Positions 34,653-47,937 of a DNA stretch of 64,000 bases are shown one piece after another. Source of the stretch: Chionoecetes opilio (lineage: Eukaryota > Arthropoda > Malacostraca > Decapoda > Majidae); NCBI GenBank assembly GCA_016584305.1, contig JACEEZ010011094.1, positions 1 to 64,000 of the forward strand, given 5' to 3'. Made by a program: the position numbers and the translations under genes. Every line of letters starts with the position of its first letter. The stretch's first letter is position 1. Under the pieces are notes generated by a model. That model worked only from the letters and a program-made list of their open reading frames with translations, did not search any database and was not told where the DNA came from.

Positions 34653-36078
34653 GACCACCGAGAACAAGGCCGGGTGGATCGCCCGTGACGTCACACCATA
34701 AGGATACAACCCTCTCCGCTTCCCCGTACAAGTTTACCTACCTAAAATAATGTTTATCAGTATAAAAGATATACTATTATCTTCGGAAATGTTTGTTCTA
34801 TAAAATTATCAAATAAAAAACCCCTAAAACACACAAAGAAAATGACATTATGAGACTTTAAAAAAATATGCATTAACTTAAACTCTTCGCCATTAATATT
34901 TTGCTCGCAAACATTTTACATGGAGACTATCAATAGAAGCGGAGTTAATTAGCTTTCCATTGATATATTTCGTTTAGTGATAAATGAATTAAGCGCATGC
35001 ATAAATTACGTAACTAAATTAAAAAAATCATTGAAATCGGGTAATTCCTACCTAAATATTTTTATCAGTATAAATATATACGTTTTATATAAAAAATATA
35101 TATATCTTCGGAAATGTTTGGTTCTATAAATTATCAATAAAAAACCGTAAAACACACTAAAAAAATGCCATTATGAACTTCAAAATATGATGAACTTAAA
35201 ACTTTCGGGCCCTTTAATATTTGGTTAAACAAACTTTTTACATGAGAATATCAATAGAAGCGGAATGTAATTAGCTTTCCATTGGTATATTTTCTTTTCT
35301 GATAAATGAATTAGAACTATGCATAAATTAGCGTTAACTAAATAAATAACATCATGAAATCGGGTAATTCACCCGAATTCATGATGTTATTTATTTAGTT
35401 AACGCTAATTTATGCATGGGGTTTTTAAATTTATTATTTAGAAAAGGAAATATATCCCCAAAGGAAGCTAATTAAATTCCGCTTCTATTGATATTCTCCA
35501 TGTAAAAAGTTTTTGCACAAAATATTAAATGGCGAAAAGTTTAAGTTCATGCATATTTCTTGAAAGTCTCATAATGGCATTTTTTTGTGTGTTTTACGGT
35601 TTTTTATTTGATAATATTATAGAACAAACATTTCCGAAGATAGCAGTATATAATTTATACTGATAAACATATATTAGGTAGGAAATTACCCGATTTCATG
35701 ATTTTTTATATTTAGTTAACGCTAATTTATGCATGCCGCTAATTCATTTATCACTAAACGAAATATATCAGTGGAAAGCTAATTAAACTCCGCTTCTATT
35801 GATAGTCTCCATGTAAAATGTTTGCGAGCAAAATATTAAATGGCGAAGAGTTTAAGTTAATGCCATATTTCTTGAAAGTCTCATAATGGCATTTTCTTTG
35901 TGTGTTTTACGGTTTTTTATTTGATAATATTATAGAACAAACATTCCGAAGATAACAGTATATCTTTTATACTGATAAAAATTATATTAGGTAGATAACT
36001 TGTACGGGAGCGGAGAGGGTTGTATCCTTATGGTGTGACGTCACGGGCGATCCACCAGGCCTTATCATCTCGGTGGCC
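34653..36078. mobile_element. 1.4-kb fold-back element with nested repeats
   Basis: The ends are long inverted repeats sharing GTGGATCGCCCGTGACGTCA and CCATAAGGATACAACCCTCT. The interior consists of four copies of a unit of about 330 bp (words CTTCGGAAATGTTTG, TCAATAGAAGCGGA, TTAGCGTTAACTAAATA). The two in the left arm are direct to each other and inverted relative to the two in the right arm, meeting near 35365-35375. No coding capacity. It splits a LINE. Related sequence forms the fold-back at 56928-58380. Confidence 0.85.
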
Positions 36079-36640
36079 ACGGTTAAGCGTGGCCACGAAG
36101 ATGATATCTCGGTTGGTCTCGGTAAAGGCCACGGTTGTTCGATCAACACATTCCTCTATTTCCACACCGGGGCTAGTGGTTATTCCGGTAGAGACATGGC
36201 AGTGGCGGGCACATGGTTGCTATTGCGACCGATAAGCTGATTGGCTGAGCGGACTACAATGAGTCAACAGCTCGGCCGCGAACACAATTGTGTAAAAACA
36301 AACGTGCCAGCAATCAGATTGTGTCTCAAAACGTGTCAGCCAAATCACAAGGCAGGGGGGGGGGGGCGCCACGCGGCCTGCATTTTCAAGGTCGTTTGTA
36401 CTTATTTCGATTTCTAGTTATCAATCATTTTTCATCCCCGGTCACCTCCCCCACTTGCTTCAACACTTGTTTCTACCTCTACATACTCCGTGTAAAAACA
36501 CGCCGTTGACCCCCGTCAATTCTCCAGCCAATTATCCATCGCGAAACCAAACTCCCTCCGGTGCTGTACTTCCTTGTATTAGCTATATTATTCCTTCAGA
36601 GTAATAGAGTGCTCTTCTTCTCTTTTGGATCTTTTTCGCT
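36079..36640. other. Unassigned DNA after the fold-back
   Basis: Contains words repeating the fold-back edge (CGGTGGCCACGG and GCGTGGCCACGAAGATGATA at 36071-36115) and a G13 run near 36355. No gene recognised. Confidence 0.4.
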
Positions 36641-36654
36641 TGAAACTTTTGAGC

Positions 36655-37195
36655 TCGGGATACCTGTAGTGTTGGGGAAGCCACCACCCCAGGAGGGGGT
36701 CACAAATCCCCGGCTAACACCCGGCCACCCATTCACTTGCTGGTGGTGGACAAGGGCTCGGGTTTGAATCAAGGAAAAGGGGGGGGGGGGGGGGGGCCCC
36801 CCCCCCAACCAGCCACTATACCTTCAGTCTGCGCGAGCCTGCGTGGTGGTGTCTGGCATCTCTAGGCGCTACCCGTTCGGATGTGGTGAGATGCCGCCGC
36901 TCACCACGTACTCGAGGCCCATCACCCCAAAACAAACTCACACGAGCTCAGGGTTTGTTCTATGCCTAATACATTTGTATACTTGACCTGTTCAGTTCTT
37001 GAGTCAGAAAAACATCATATATAACTCAATTTAGGAGTATTTTTACGATGTTGCGCCCTCAACACCCCCTATAGGCAGTTGCCTTGTTCTAACAGCTTAA
37101 GCTTAAAACGTCATCAATCTACTCGCAGAATAACAAACAGCTGATGGACAGGCTAAGTTGTTTAGCATGGACGTTGCGTCTCGAATGTGGGCCCT
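36655..37195 (-). repeat. Dispersed SINE-like repeat, inverted copy
   Basis: Reverse complement of the repeat at 7180-7700. Shared features are CCCCGGCTAACACCCGGC, the polyC/polyG-broken middle (36779-36808), TTCAGTTCTTGAGTCAGAAA and ATGGACGTTGCG. The tRNA-like head would be near 36890-36920 on the minus strand. No protein. Confidence 0.6.
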
Positions 37196-37289
37196 GAAGT
37201 GTTTAAAAAGTAGAAGTGCGGAAGTTATTTAAGCTTTATCTGGCTCTAGTCAGGCCTCACGAGACTATGCGGTTCATTTTTGTCTCCAT

Positions 37290-37790
37290 ATTACAGGAGG
37301 ATATAGCCTTGTTAGAAAACAGTGCAGAAAAGGATGACCAAAATGATACAAGGATGCGTAACTTAGTATGAAAAGAGATTGAAGTTATTAAAATTACACT
37401 CACTCGAGAGACGCAGAGTAAGGGCCCGATCTGATAGAAGTTTTTAAGTGGATAAAGTGATTTATTAAAGGAGAGGTAGGAAAAGTTCTTACGGCTTTTA
37501 ACCAGGGTAGAACAAGTAGTAACGGATTCAAGCTGGAAAAGCGTAGATTTAGAAAGGAAATGGGAAAAAACTGGTTCACAAATAGGGTGGTGAATGAATG
37601 GAATGGTTTCAGTAGACAGGTAGTTAGTGCGGAATCATTAGGGAGCTTTAAAGAGGGGCTGGATAGGTTCATGGATGGGAATGCAAGGTGGAGGGTAGTT
37701 TTTAGGTGACAGGAACTACCACGTGTAGGCCTCGCGGCCTCTTGTAGCTTCCTTATTTTCTTATGTTCTTATGTTCTTAACAAGTGTGAG
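37290..37790 (+). pseudogene. LINE (family 2) C-terminus and 3' tail
   Basis: Continuation of the family-2 LINE split at 34653. It encodes DLIEVFKWIK, GEVGKVLTAFNQGRTSSNG, KLEKRRFRKEMGKNWFTNRV, NEWNGFSRQVVSAESLGSF and LDRFMDG in one frame up to a stop after FR, then a 3' UTR ending in tandem TTATGTTC words (about 37760-37780). This is the usual end of this LINE type. It is the least damaged LINE C-terminus here. Confidence 0.8.
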
Positions 37791-38220
37791 AAAATGTTTA
37801 TGCATTGTTTTACTTAACCCTTGTTTTCGAATACTTGTACTTACATTACAGTTATAAATGTATACTAATGCGATGCAAAATTTCCTCAAGAAGCCGACAG
37901 TAGTCTCAGTGTTTCTTAATATCCATTTGTATGTATTGATTTATATCCTTATAATATCGTATTGTCAGCAAATCGGGTAAGAGTGAGGTGTGTGAAGTTG
38001 TTTATTTTTGTTTGTTGACAAGTCACACATTCCAATGTTTAACTCCAGCTGTTCGAATGCATATAAAGCAATATATACAGCTGTGACGATTATATATTTT
38101 CCTTAATTACACGCCGCAACCTTATTTGATTTAAACTTTTATGATAAGACAATAAAATAAGAAAGTGTAATTGATTTTGTCGAAAGTACACTTTTGTCAT
38201 TCTTTTATTGAAGCAGAAAG

Positions 38221-40093
38221 CATCGCCACTTCAGCCGAACGCTGACTCACTTCACTCACTTATCGCTTGCTCCCGCAAGAAACGCAAGAAATTTCTTGCG
38301 GGTTGGGCAATCATCTCCCAGGATGATTGAACAGCAAGCGAAATTTGAGCAAGCGACATTTTTTCTCTTGCAAGATCAATTTACCATGCTCCCCCGCAGG
38401 AAAACGCCTAAGGTTTCCATAATATCTCAAGAACAGTATTAGCTCGAGAAAACTTTATAGAGGCAAAAAAATTCCCAGTTTAACAGGCATCCTTGGATAG
38501 CAGATTTAAATCCATTGATAAAATGGCCGAATTAAGTTTGTTATTAGGGCATATTACCGAAAAAAAATATTCCCGAACATCGAGTTGTAATTCTGCATAC
38601 ATGCGTTAAAACTCTAAATACTCGAATAAGAAATGTAAATTTTTCAAAGTGGAATACGACGGCAGAAGACCTCTCCATCAAGGACATACAATATGTTAGA
38701 CGGATGAAAGACAGATGTATGGGCTCAATCATTTGCTGGTCATTGAACGGCTACACGAATGCGCAACATATAAAAACTGCTATATCTAAAAATCTGGATC
38801 ACCAAAAAGGAAATGATTAGAGTTTAGGGGTAGATCTAGACGTTGAACTTCACCAAAGTATATACCTCGGTACCTTCACGCTAGAGTATTCCTCCACTTT
38901 GTGTCTATCATTACATTTTTGGTGCTAGGGGTCAATTAGCTTAATAGTAAAAAATAAGGTTAAACGCACATATAAAGTAGTGTTCGACCATTAAATGCTG
39001 CAAAAATTAGATTTTGGCTGGTTGAGTTTATTGTCATACAGACGTAAAAATTTCGGCACCAACTGTACTCTGCGAAGACAATATCAAATGCTTCTATATC
39101 ATTTTTTCGCAGACCCTGCAAGTCAAAAACTGTTTGAGTTTTTTTTTATAGTAAAGAACGCATTTCTCGTATAGATACGGGAAAAGTCATAGAAGCAAAG
39201 TGTAGTACTCCAAAAATCCTGCTCTACATTTTCCAAAATCCGCTCTCAGTCCAATATTTAGACGCAAAACACCAAAAACTGTTTTGTGCACGGATACTGT
39301 GTGTAACGTCCATTACCGTAACCTACATTTTTACACACTTATAACGTAAAATGTATTACATCCACACAGGGGGATAGTAGTAGCCAGTCCCGATGGATGG
39401 ATTGGTTACGAGGAGGCCGAAAAATATAACTCGTCACAGGCAGCCTCTGTCTCTGACTTCTTACCTTGTATTGTCTTGTACTGGAATAGTGACAATATTT
39501 TCTTACGGCCCCGTTTTTTCCCCCCAGACTTCCCAAACCATCCAGTTGAAAAGACATGTCCCCGAGAAACGGATCTGTCCTTTGCACTGTTACTAGAAGA
39601 CCAAATTGAACCAGACGTTCTTTAGTATAAAAAAAACTTCAATAATGTTTTTGACTTGCAGGGTTACCTGCGAAAAAATCTTATAGAAACAATTGATTAG
39701 TGTCTTCGAAGATGTACACTTGGTACTGAGATATTTTAATGTCTGTGGGAACAATAAAACTCAACCAACCAAAAAACATTTTTTTAAGCAGAGTAAAATG
39801 GTTCCCGCGAACGATGTCCTGCATGTACTAAGAAGACCCTACAAAGTGAACCAGTGTCAATCATGGTGAAAGTAAATAATTATGAAAATAATATAACATA
39901 AATAAGGGTTATCCATGTCATGCTTAATCATCATGCAAATCTAAAGTGATCCTGGTGTCTGTATCTCCTTAGTATGTTTTCTTGGGGCTTGCTAAGCTGA
40001 GTTTCTTTTCGCCATTGGTCTTAAGTTCAGTGGTTTACTTAACCTTTTTAGGCTAGTACCATTTGAGCTCTCATAATCTGTTACGTACCCCCC
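38221..40093 (+). repeat. Dispersed repeat unit E, cut by an LTR element
   Basis: Starts with a leader containing CCGCAAGAAACGCAAG (38273-38290) that is also at the left of unit F (51095) but absent from units A-D, so E and F share ancestry. From about 38405 it follows the tandem unit, with an internal rearrangement near 39245-39265 that removes part of the unit. The hAT left end appears at 40028. The LTR starts at 40094. Confidence 0.7.
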
Positions 40094-40984
40094 TATTATA
40101 AAATTTATGCTACAAGCACATATATTAATGTGAAGCTTCCCTAATCAAAAACCCATCGTCTATTTCATCCCGACACAATACGCCAACTAGTCAACTACTA
40201 GGATACTTATCGGTGGAAGTGGTTGACAATCGCTGTAGGCTTTTGATCAATATGCCTGTATTGTGATCCGAAGTGGTCAGCCGTGATCGAGGCCGCCCCT
40301 CGTGAGGCGGGAGGCGGTAGGCGTTATCGTTATGGGCGTCAACGAGGTTGTCACACCCGTAACTTGACGTACGGCGGCGAGCAATTATCTGTGTTGATTT
40401 TTAACACGTCCTATTGATTTAAACACTTATATGTAAAAATGAAAGTATGCCTACGAAATCTTTTATTATAAATCAGAAGAAGAGATTGTTATAATCCGTG
40501 GGAGCTGGTTGGTAGTGTCTTATATATACAAGCCCGTATAATTAATAAGCAGATGGATTCTCGTGGGGCTCGGAGTGTACTGAATCACGGTCGGCGGCGA
40601 GTCCCCCGATACAAATATAGCTAGCCACGTGTATAATTCCCGGTGGCTAGAATAATCACAGCAGCGGCCACCCAAATACACGGTCACCTCTTGTATGTGC
40701 GACGGGGGACCGCACACTTAGTGAAATTTCAAAGGACGGCGGCCACTGACCGGTTCGATCCAACTTAGGTGCCAAATGCTTAATAACACTGGGAATGTAT
40801 TTTATTATACCAGTACCTATATTTACTTAAATTACCAATTATACCCCATTACCATTATTAATTATAATATACATCCATACGCCCCCTGATGAGCGGCAAC
40901 ACATCCTTCACAAGGGTGGGGAAGGGGAAACAAACCACACTCTTCCAATTATGGGAGAGGGTGGTTGGATGAATAATTTCCACA
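40094..40984 (-). repeat. LTR (3' LTR of the minus-strand element)
   Basis: 891 bp. Direct copy of the LTR at 45113 and of the solo LTR at 52896. Ends GGATGAATAATTTCCACA. Carries GATCGAGGCCGCCC and CACCTCTTGTATGTGCGACG words shared with the solo LTR. Confidence 0.75.
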
Positions 40985-43900
40985 AATGGGGGACCCGGCG
41001 AAAAATGAAGTTCCGCTTCATGTTGACATCACCCCAAGCCACATAGCGCGGAAAACATTTTCTTTATAGAGGTTTCGGCACTTGGTCTCTTGACTATTTT
41101 GATATTTATAGGCCCTGATAGAGGTACAAAAGAAATTGCCCAGGACATCGGGGCCATATTCAAGAATGATCGTCAAATCCCGGCCGGTGGAGATTTTCAC
41201 CGTCGTACCTACAATGGTCTCATACAAGAACTGACCCGACGCGGATATTTGACAGAGGTACCAAAACACAAGCGAGCCAAAGCGGCATCAGTTATTTGGA
41301 CTGTTTTTATACATATTAATACATTTACTAATGAAATTTATCATTTTCTGACATAAAATAATAGATAAGTTAGTGTTCGCCACTTGTCTGAGGCGTGGGC
41401 AGAAAAAATTGGAATGAGTGATGCGTGCGAGTACATTGAAAAAACGGCCCGCCACCACTGCCTTCCACACAATGGGCTGCCCCTCCACCCTCCCGCCGCC
41501 GCTGGCTTTCCAAAGTTCACACACCTATATAAGGCCTCCTGGACCAAGATTGTACCTTAATGATGACACGTGTGCAGTCACAGGGTATGGAATGTCACTT
41601 CGGTTGTGTTGAAAACTCTCCTGTAATGGTCTGGGAGAATACGATGTGAAAAGGAGCATGGAGAAACAAAGGGATGAAGGGGGGACGTTGCAATTTGTCG
41701 GGAACAGCTGACAGGACCTCCACCCCTGAAGCTCGAAGCGTATCGCGTAGTATTTTGATTCTGTATACCAAAAACCGACACACAGGGTGGAGAAAAATTC
41801 TTGAATATGGCCAGATTACTTGATCGGGGGGAAGAGTATGCTCCCTATGTCTATAATATCCCAGTAGAGTCTCACCATTTACCTCAATTGGTTTAGGATC
41901 TCGTCTATCAATCGGGAAGTTTCAGGGGACCTATATAGGAGATAGTTACCTTCAGATCTATACATTTAATGAAAGATTTGAAGGTAATATTTGACGGCTG
42001 TCTACCATGATTTAGTCCAAAAATTGACACCTGATATCTGCTAACTTGTAGCCATTCCGCATGTAATGAGTTCACTATGATATTCTTCCACCAACAATTA
42101 GTTAAAATGAAGCGTTTGGGAAAATTAGTATGGATGGCAGTGTATTTGGTAGATTCAGCTTCAAATTTCGTCCTCGACACCTAATTATGCCCTCATGATT
42201 TCAAGGTCAACAGACCTAATAATTTGGTCAATTGCCTATGTGGGCGGCTGAGGCCAAGAGCTGATATTCCTAAGGAAATACTGCTTTCGTATGTTCTGAC
42301 CCAAAAATTCAAAGGATCAGAGCTATCCCTTTTTAATGAATTGAAAACTAAATTGTATTCTTAATTAGTTTGCTTCAGTAAGGAAAAACCTTTCCAATGT
42401 CTATACAGGTCTGGATCAATTCAGGTTCCCTATTATATCTACAGATAGTCTGGTGAGTGGAAACCTGATTAGGATATATTACACTCTTTCAGCAGGGAGG
42501 GCCTTTTTAAACCATAATCCTGTTTTAATTTAGGTTATTATTTCTCGTGGACACATATTATTAGGAATTCATTAGTGGCAATATATTCATTAAGAAACTG
42601 GAATATCACTTTCCCCTAATACCTCACAATTGTGTGAAAAAGAAAAGTGGTTCAATTGGTAATTAGTAGGGGTGTGATGACTAGAATATCTCCTTTTGGT
42701 CGGCTTGTGAGTATGTGAGGATGGGGCCCATTATATACATTACAACCACAACTGGTGAACCAATAGAGACGTTATGTCGTTTTGAAGGACTCTTAGTAAC
42801 CACCACAAAGTAATCAGCGCTATTATTAATGGAAGGGCCCATCAACGTCCTCGAATGGTATTACTTTAACTAGTTTAACACCATTATATCTCAGCATTTC
42901 AGCTGTTCTCTTAGTATGTAACAGTATAAACTATACCAATATATTTATTACAGAAGCTACCCCACATTCTATATTTCCGAATTGGACTAGGGGTTGACAC
43001 TATTCAAAGTTTGAGCCTCTCTATGGCAAGAAAACCGATATGGCTAAATTCACATATTAATTAGGGGTAGTTGTAACAATTCAACTACTCACTTACTTAT
43101 GAGGATCTTTGTGCAACATGTCAAACATGTCTGTAACAATGACTGAATTACCATTGTGGCTCATATTCAAATTCTTGCATTAGGAACAGTGCTGAACTTA
43201 CTATTTAGTGACTGCCTGTTTAACTACTGTAAGGTTTGAGTATATCAGTTATGACAAAGAGCGATGTTATGAACAGATTGTTACGATTTCCTACAGTTCT
43301 CCGTAAGTTTATAGGGCATGCATTTGAAAGCATGTTACACGGAGACAGGGTAGACAATTACCAACGGCTAATTAACCCTTCTCAAGCCACGGTGACGCGA
43401 TCGCGTCAAAACGGGCCGCTCCGTCTCAATACTGAGCTTTTGACGCGAATTGCCGCAAAAAAACAGTTAAACAAATCGCCAAAAATAAAGTATTTATCGA
43501 ATTGCGTTAAACTTTTCTGCGTCAAAGAATCAAAACCTGACTATAAAATAAAATATTTGCACTCTCGTCGGACGTGGATGTGAAATGAATAAGGGTGTAG
43601 TGTCAGTTTCCCTCAGAGGCTACCTGTGCGCGCGTAGTTGTGAGTCACTTTAAAAACGTTGTCCCGAACTGGCCATAATGGCATATGAAAATTATAATGG
43701 GTAAGCGTGGGAATCCTCAAAATAATCAGCTTTATTGGCATATAAACCATTTATAAGTTAACGCAGGAAGTTTCGAGCTACGAAGTGGGAACGTAAGTAT
43801 TTCTTATTTGCTCTTACTCAATCATTTTTCGGAGCGGTAAATTCGCTATTATTGCATTCTTGTATTTTTTTTCTTCATAAGGAGATAATCTTTGCAAAAC

Positions 43901-45112
43901 CAATGATATATAAGTAATGCAAGGAAAAAAGGGAATACACGTTGGTGAATGAAATAATAACATAAAAAAATAATTCGCTCACAGTATGGCAATTTCGCGG
44001 GCCCAACTTTGGGAGCTAAGGACGGATTGTGCAGTGGACGGAAAACATTAAACTTTCGTGCGTGAAAGGGTTACCTTTCAATCTCGTGGAACAAATCTGG
44101 ATAGATATTACATGTGGAGGGTGATGTTCCCCTCACATAAGACACAATTTATTCTTCGTAATTCATTAGAAGTAGCCCTGGATTTAGGGATAGTTATCTT
44201 ATTGCGTAGGTCTTAAGTGTGTTACGGGTAGGATGAGAACGTTTGAATCTTAAGTACAGGAGGTTGATTGCGTAACTTCAATAGGCGCAGGATAAATACC
44301 ACTAACGAGCAGTGATCTTTTTAAAACTCTAAGGGTGGCTGAAGTAGCTGATTCCTCAAGTTTAACAATCTGGTCCCCTGTGGGGGGGGGGGGGGGGTGC
44401 TCAATACCTTGCAAATTTTGGTGTGTTAAAGAAACTTTAGCTGCATGATGGAATATGGGGGAGCACACTCCAGTAATCCATCATATCAATATTTATCGAG
44501 AATATCTTGCCATTTCGTGTTTTATAATGATCACGCCAAGGTGAATAATTTCTTTCATCCCGCATTGTCTTAATTGAACTCATATAGGAAGTAAACTTCC
44601 TAGTATTGATTCCATTGCTCATTAAGATGGATGGACCTGTCTTTAAAATTAATATAATCAATAGGTATTGCCTTAAGGGTCCTCACACTATTATAATCGG
44701 TTAGTGAGCATGCTAATTTAGACCGATAATGATGCTTAGCTATTTCGCCCTGATTTATTAAAATCAGTCAAATAAAATATAATGGCAAGGTTACGTCACT
44801 AAAAAAATATTTGTTAGGTGATAATTAATTATAGACAAGTGGAGGTAGTGCCTTTGTCGGCCTGTCAAGGAGCAAACCACGGAGAGAACCAACCCCCACT
44901 TAACTGACCTACAACTAACCATAGTAGACGTAACTCTATGTTATTTAATACTTGGCCGAATGGTAGTCCAGGCTGAGTCGTTCTGACGCCGCGAAACACC
45001 CGCCTCCGCTCTTTCCATAAACCACCTGTTGTTATAGGATCATAATTACCGCCGCACAACGGACCACCTTCGAGTAACATGAACATCCAATATTCCGCAC
45101 TCGGGGCACCAA

Positions 45113-45933
45113 TGTGGAATTTTATGTCACAAAATATATATTATTGCAGGGTCTTACCTATACAAAACCATAGTCTATCTCATCCCGACACAATAACTCC
45201 AATTAGAGAGAACTAACAGGATACTTATCGGTGGATAGTAGGCGTTGAATGGTGTAGGCTAATCAATCTGCAATGTCTGTTATCACTAAGTGGTCGCGCG
45301 TGATCAAGGCCGCCTGTGAAGGCGGAGGCGGATGGCGGAAGCGGTGTGTTTTGATATGGGCGTCAGGAGGTTTTCACACAGGTTATCTGACGAGTTCGGA
45401 TGTATCAGCGGTCGTTTATTTAACACGGTCTATTGTTTCATCACTTATATGTACCAAAAAAGGAACGTACGTAAGTTCTCGTTAATCAGAGAAGAGATGT
45501 TAATCACCGTGAGGGCGATGTAATGAAACTGAGTCTCTAAGCCAGCGGCGCCGACCAGCGCACAAATCCTTCCTACACGGATGTCAAATCCGTCGGTCGG
45601 CGGCGATGGAGCACTACCAATACCTGCCACGTATACACGCAGGGTAGGGGGCAATATTATAACGGACGACCAAAGCCAGTCAGCTACCAATTAAGGTGCA
45701 ATTAAAGTGCAAAATGCTAATAACCACTTGGGAGGGTAATTTATATTATCCCAGTACATATCTATGTACTTAAATTACCATTAATTAACCCATTAACCAC
45801 TATAATTATATTAATACATCCCTACTCTTCCCTTCTGATGAGCGACAATACCTCCCTCACAATTGGGGGGAGGAACAAAACCACCCTCCTACCAATTATT
45901 AATTTAAGAGAGTGATTGGTGGATAATTCCACA
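45113..45933 (-). repeat. LTR (5' LTR of the minus-strand element)
   Basis: 821 bp, starting TGTGGAATTTTATGTCAC and ending GGATAATTCCACA, with TG...CA termini. The candidate primer-binding site lies just outside it, at about 45095-45112 on the minus strand. Confidence 0.75.
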
Positions 45934-46319
45934 TTAACATTATTTTAAGATAAGTATAAAAAGGTACGTGACATCTCTCTATTCTAACCGTCGCAGGCTT
46001 TCTATCTTGCTGTATTTTCTGCAGTCAACTAGGTGTGAAGCCGGCACACTGAGTGCCACACCATGATTCATTACATTATACGTTTCTACTCTATATATGC
46101 CTTAAACACTCCCGACACGTGTCGTCCTGTCCACCCTCGGTTGCTGTGGATCTCATGGCGATCCTAGTGCAAGAAGGTTTGCAGGTCAGAGGGTGCCCCC
46201 GTTCACTACGCACCAACTGGCTGTGGGGCAGAGCAGGGCTGGGATAGTCTAGTGTGACGCGCTGCAACAAACCGCCTGGAGTACCATTCGTCAATGATGT
46301 GGATACACAGGTACAACAC
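45934..46319. other. No recognised gene
   Basis: Unassigned DNA between the LTR element and the LINE fragment. No similarity seen. Confidence 0.4.
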
Positions 46320-47436
46320 ATTACACGTATCTGCTTTGAACTCAGAAGAAATATGTGCAAGCCAGACTTACAACTGCCAAGCCCTTGATAAGCCTTGGTT
46401 TGGCTACCATGTAGGTGGCTGCTGATGAAAAAAAGTAGTGCCTGGCGGCTCTACCACGCCATCCAAACCCCCCTCAAAGGAGCGTACAGACACGGCTTGT
46501 GCAGCATGAATGAAAATCCAACAATGGCTCAACGACGCTGCAAGACGACTTCAAAACCATGCTTAGTGGTCGTTCAGGGCGGTAACAATGGTCCTGGTCG
46601 GACCAACACTTAAACAGCAACAAGGGTTGACACCAGACGACACATTCTGCCGGATTCAAGTCTGACAGACACAGTGGCCACCAAGAACAAGGACAAGGAC
46701 GATACTCGCAGGACACATTTTTTTTTCCAACAAAATTGACAGTACCTGATCCCGAGAGATACCATCCAGCTTTGTGGCCCATCCACCAACGCCAGCATCT
46801 GTCTAACCTCACTTAATATAGTGAGGAAGTTCGCGACATTTATTTAAGGTTGACACAAGATGGCCGTGGGCCAGACAACATCAGCCTTCACTTCATATCC
46901 CTCAAGGCTGCGCCTCTCAGCTAGCAAGCCCCTTGCCACGATCTTTCAGCATGCCTCATATGGAAGCTGGCCCACCCTGTGGCAGGGTTTAGATTGGTAA
47001 CATACATAAGAAATGCAAAATAACATGACCCCAAGAACTATAGAACTCATTCTCCCTTCTATCCAGTTCTTGGCAAGACGCTGGAAGCTATAATGCCGAC
47101 AAGATATGTCTTCTTCCCATCACACAACCTTCTTACACACCAAGCAATTGGCTTCCGACCAAAAAAAGGTCATCGGCAGACCTATTGATCCATCTGTCCT
47201 AACACATGGATAAGTGTCTTGACAAGGAAAGGACACATACGTATTGCCCTGACATGGCGGGAGAATTTGACACAGGGTCTGGGCATCACGGCCTCATCAC
47301 AAGAACAATTGGGTGACCGCGCGACAGCTTGTGTCCTACGTCAAGACTACTGCGGACAGATTTTCTCAGAGTGTGGTGGACGTCAAAATCAGAGGAACAC
47401 CCGATTCTGTGGCCAGCGTCCCACAGGGCAGTGCTC
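46320..47436 (+). pseudogene. LINE (family 3) reverse transcriptase fragment
   Basis: Plus-strand RT remnant in several frames. I read GRGPDNISLHF-like, LATIFQHASYGSWPTLW, VLGKTLEAIM-like, FLHTKQLASD, GKDTYVLP, WASRPHHKNNW and KIRGTPDSVASVPQGSAL. PQGS is the RT motif just before the palm active site; the sequence then runs straight into a CT microsatellite, so the FADD box and C-terminus are lost. It is a jockey/CR1-type LINE, distinct from families 1 and 2. Dense stops and frameshifts make it non-functional. Confidence 0.7.
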
Positions 47437-47452
47437 TACTCTCTCTTCTCTC

Positions 47453-47488
<36 letters not shown>

Positions 47489-47517
47489 CTCCCTCTCCCT
47501 CTATCTATCTACTCTCT

Positions 47518-47591
<74 letters not shown>
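47437..47591. repeat. CT/TCTC microsatellite
   Basis: Nearly pure CT dinucleotides with short breaks (CCCTCTCCCTCTATCTATC). It joins the LINE RT fragment. The overlapping Ser/Leu-rich frames on the plus strand are artefacts. Confidence 0.95.
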
Positions 47592-47937
47592 ACAATTGGA
47601 TCTATACGGTTATCCTCTTTCTCTTTTTCTGCCTCGTTCCCTTCCATCCACCCTTCCTTTCCCTCATTTCACCTAAACCTCGCCATCTCTTCCACCTCAT
47701 CCACTCGTCCCCGTGGATTGCCCAGCCTCATCCACTTTGCCTCATCCATCCACAGCCACTTAAACAAACGGATTCTGCATTATTTCCACTTATTATTTTT
47801 TGACTGTTTGATTCTTTTTCATCCTAAATTGTTTAGCTTCGTTTGATTTTTTCTGCTTCTTCATTTAAACGAAAAAATATAATTGTCTTGATATATTTCT
47901 TGTCCTTTTTGTTTGTATTTAATTTTACCTTTTCTTC

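Larger units (their letters stand above)
40094..45933 (-). mobile_element. LTR retrotransposon, minus strand, degenerate
   Basis: Two similar direct repeats (40094-40984 and 45113-45933) bound a 4.1-kb interior. They share CATCCCGACACAATA and GATACTTATCGGTGG, and have TGTGGAA-type starts and TTCCACA-type ends. Reading the minus strand from 45112, TTGGTGCCCCGAGTGCGG looks like a primer-binding site, so the element runs right to left. The minus-strand ORF at 41908-42180 resembles a decayed integrase zinc region (PKRFILTN, a histidine pair and a CIDLK end). Gag and RT are not recognisable. BEL/Pao or Gypsy cannot be decided. The left flank CCCCCC matches the solo-LTR site in unit F; the right flank does not. 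Confidence 0.7.

Noticed and set aside
41090..41356. Plus-strand 88-codon ORF as a host gene
   Set aside because: It lies in the interior of a minus-strand LTR element and resembles no family I can name.
43236..43583. 115-codon plus-strand ORF as a gene
   Set aside because: Inside the LTR element on the opposite strand, with no recognisable motif.
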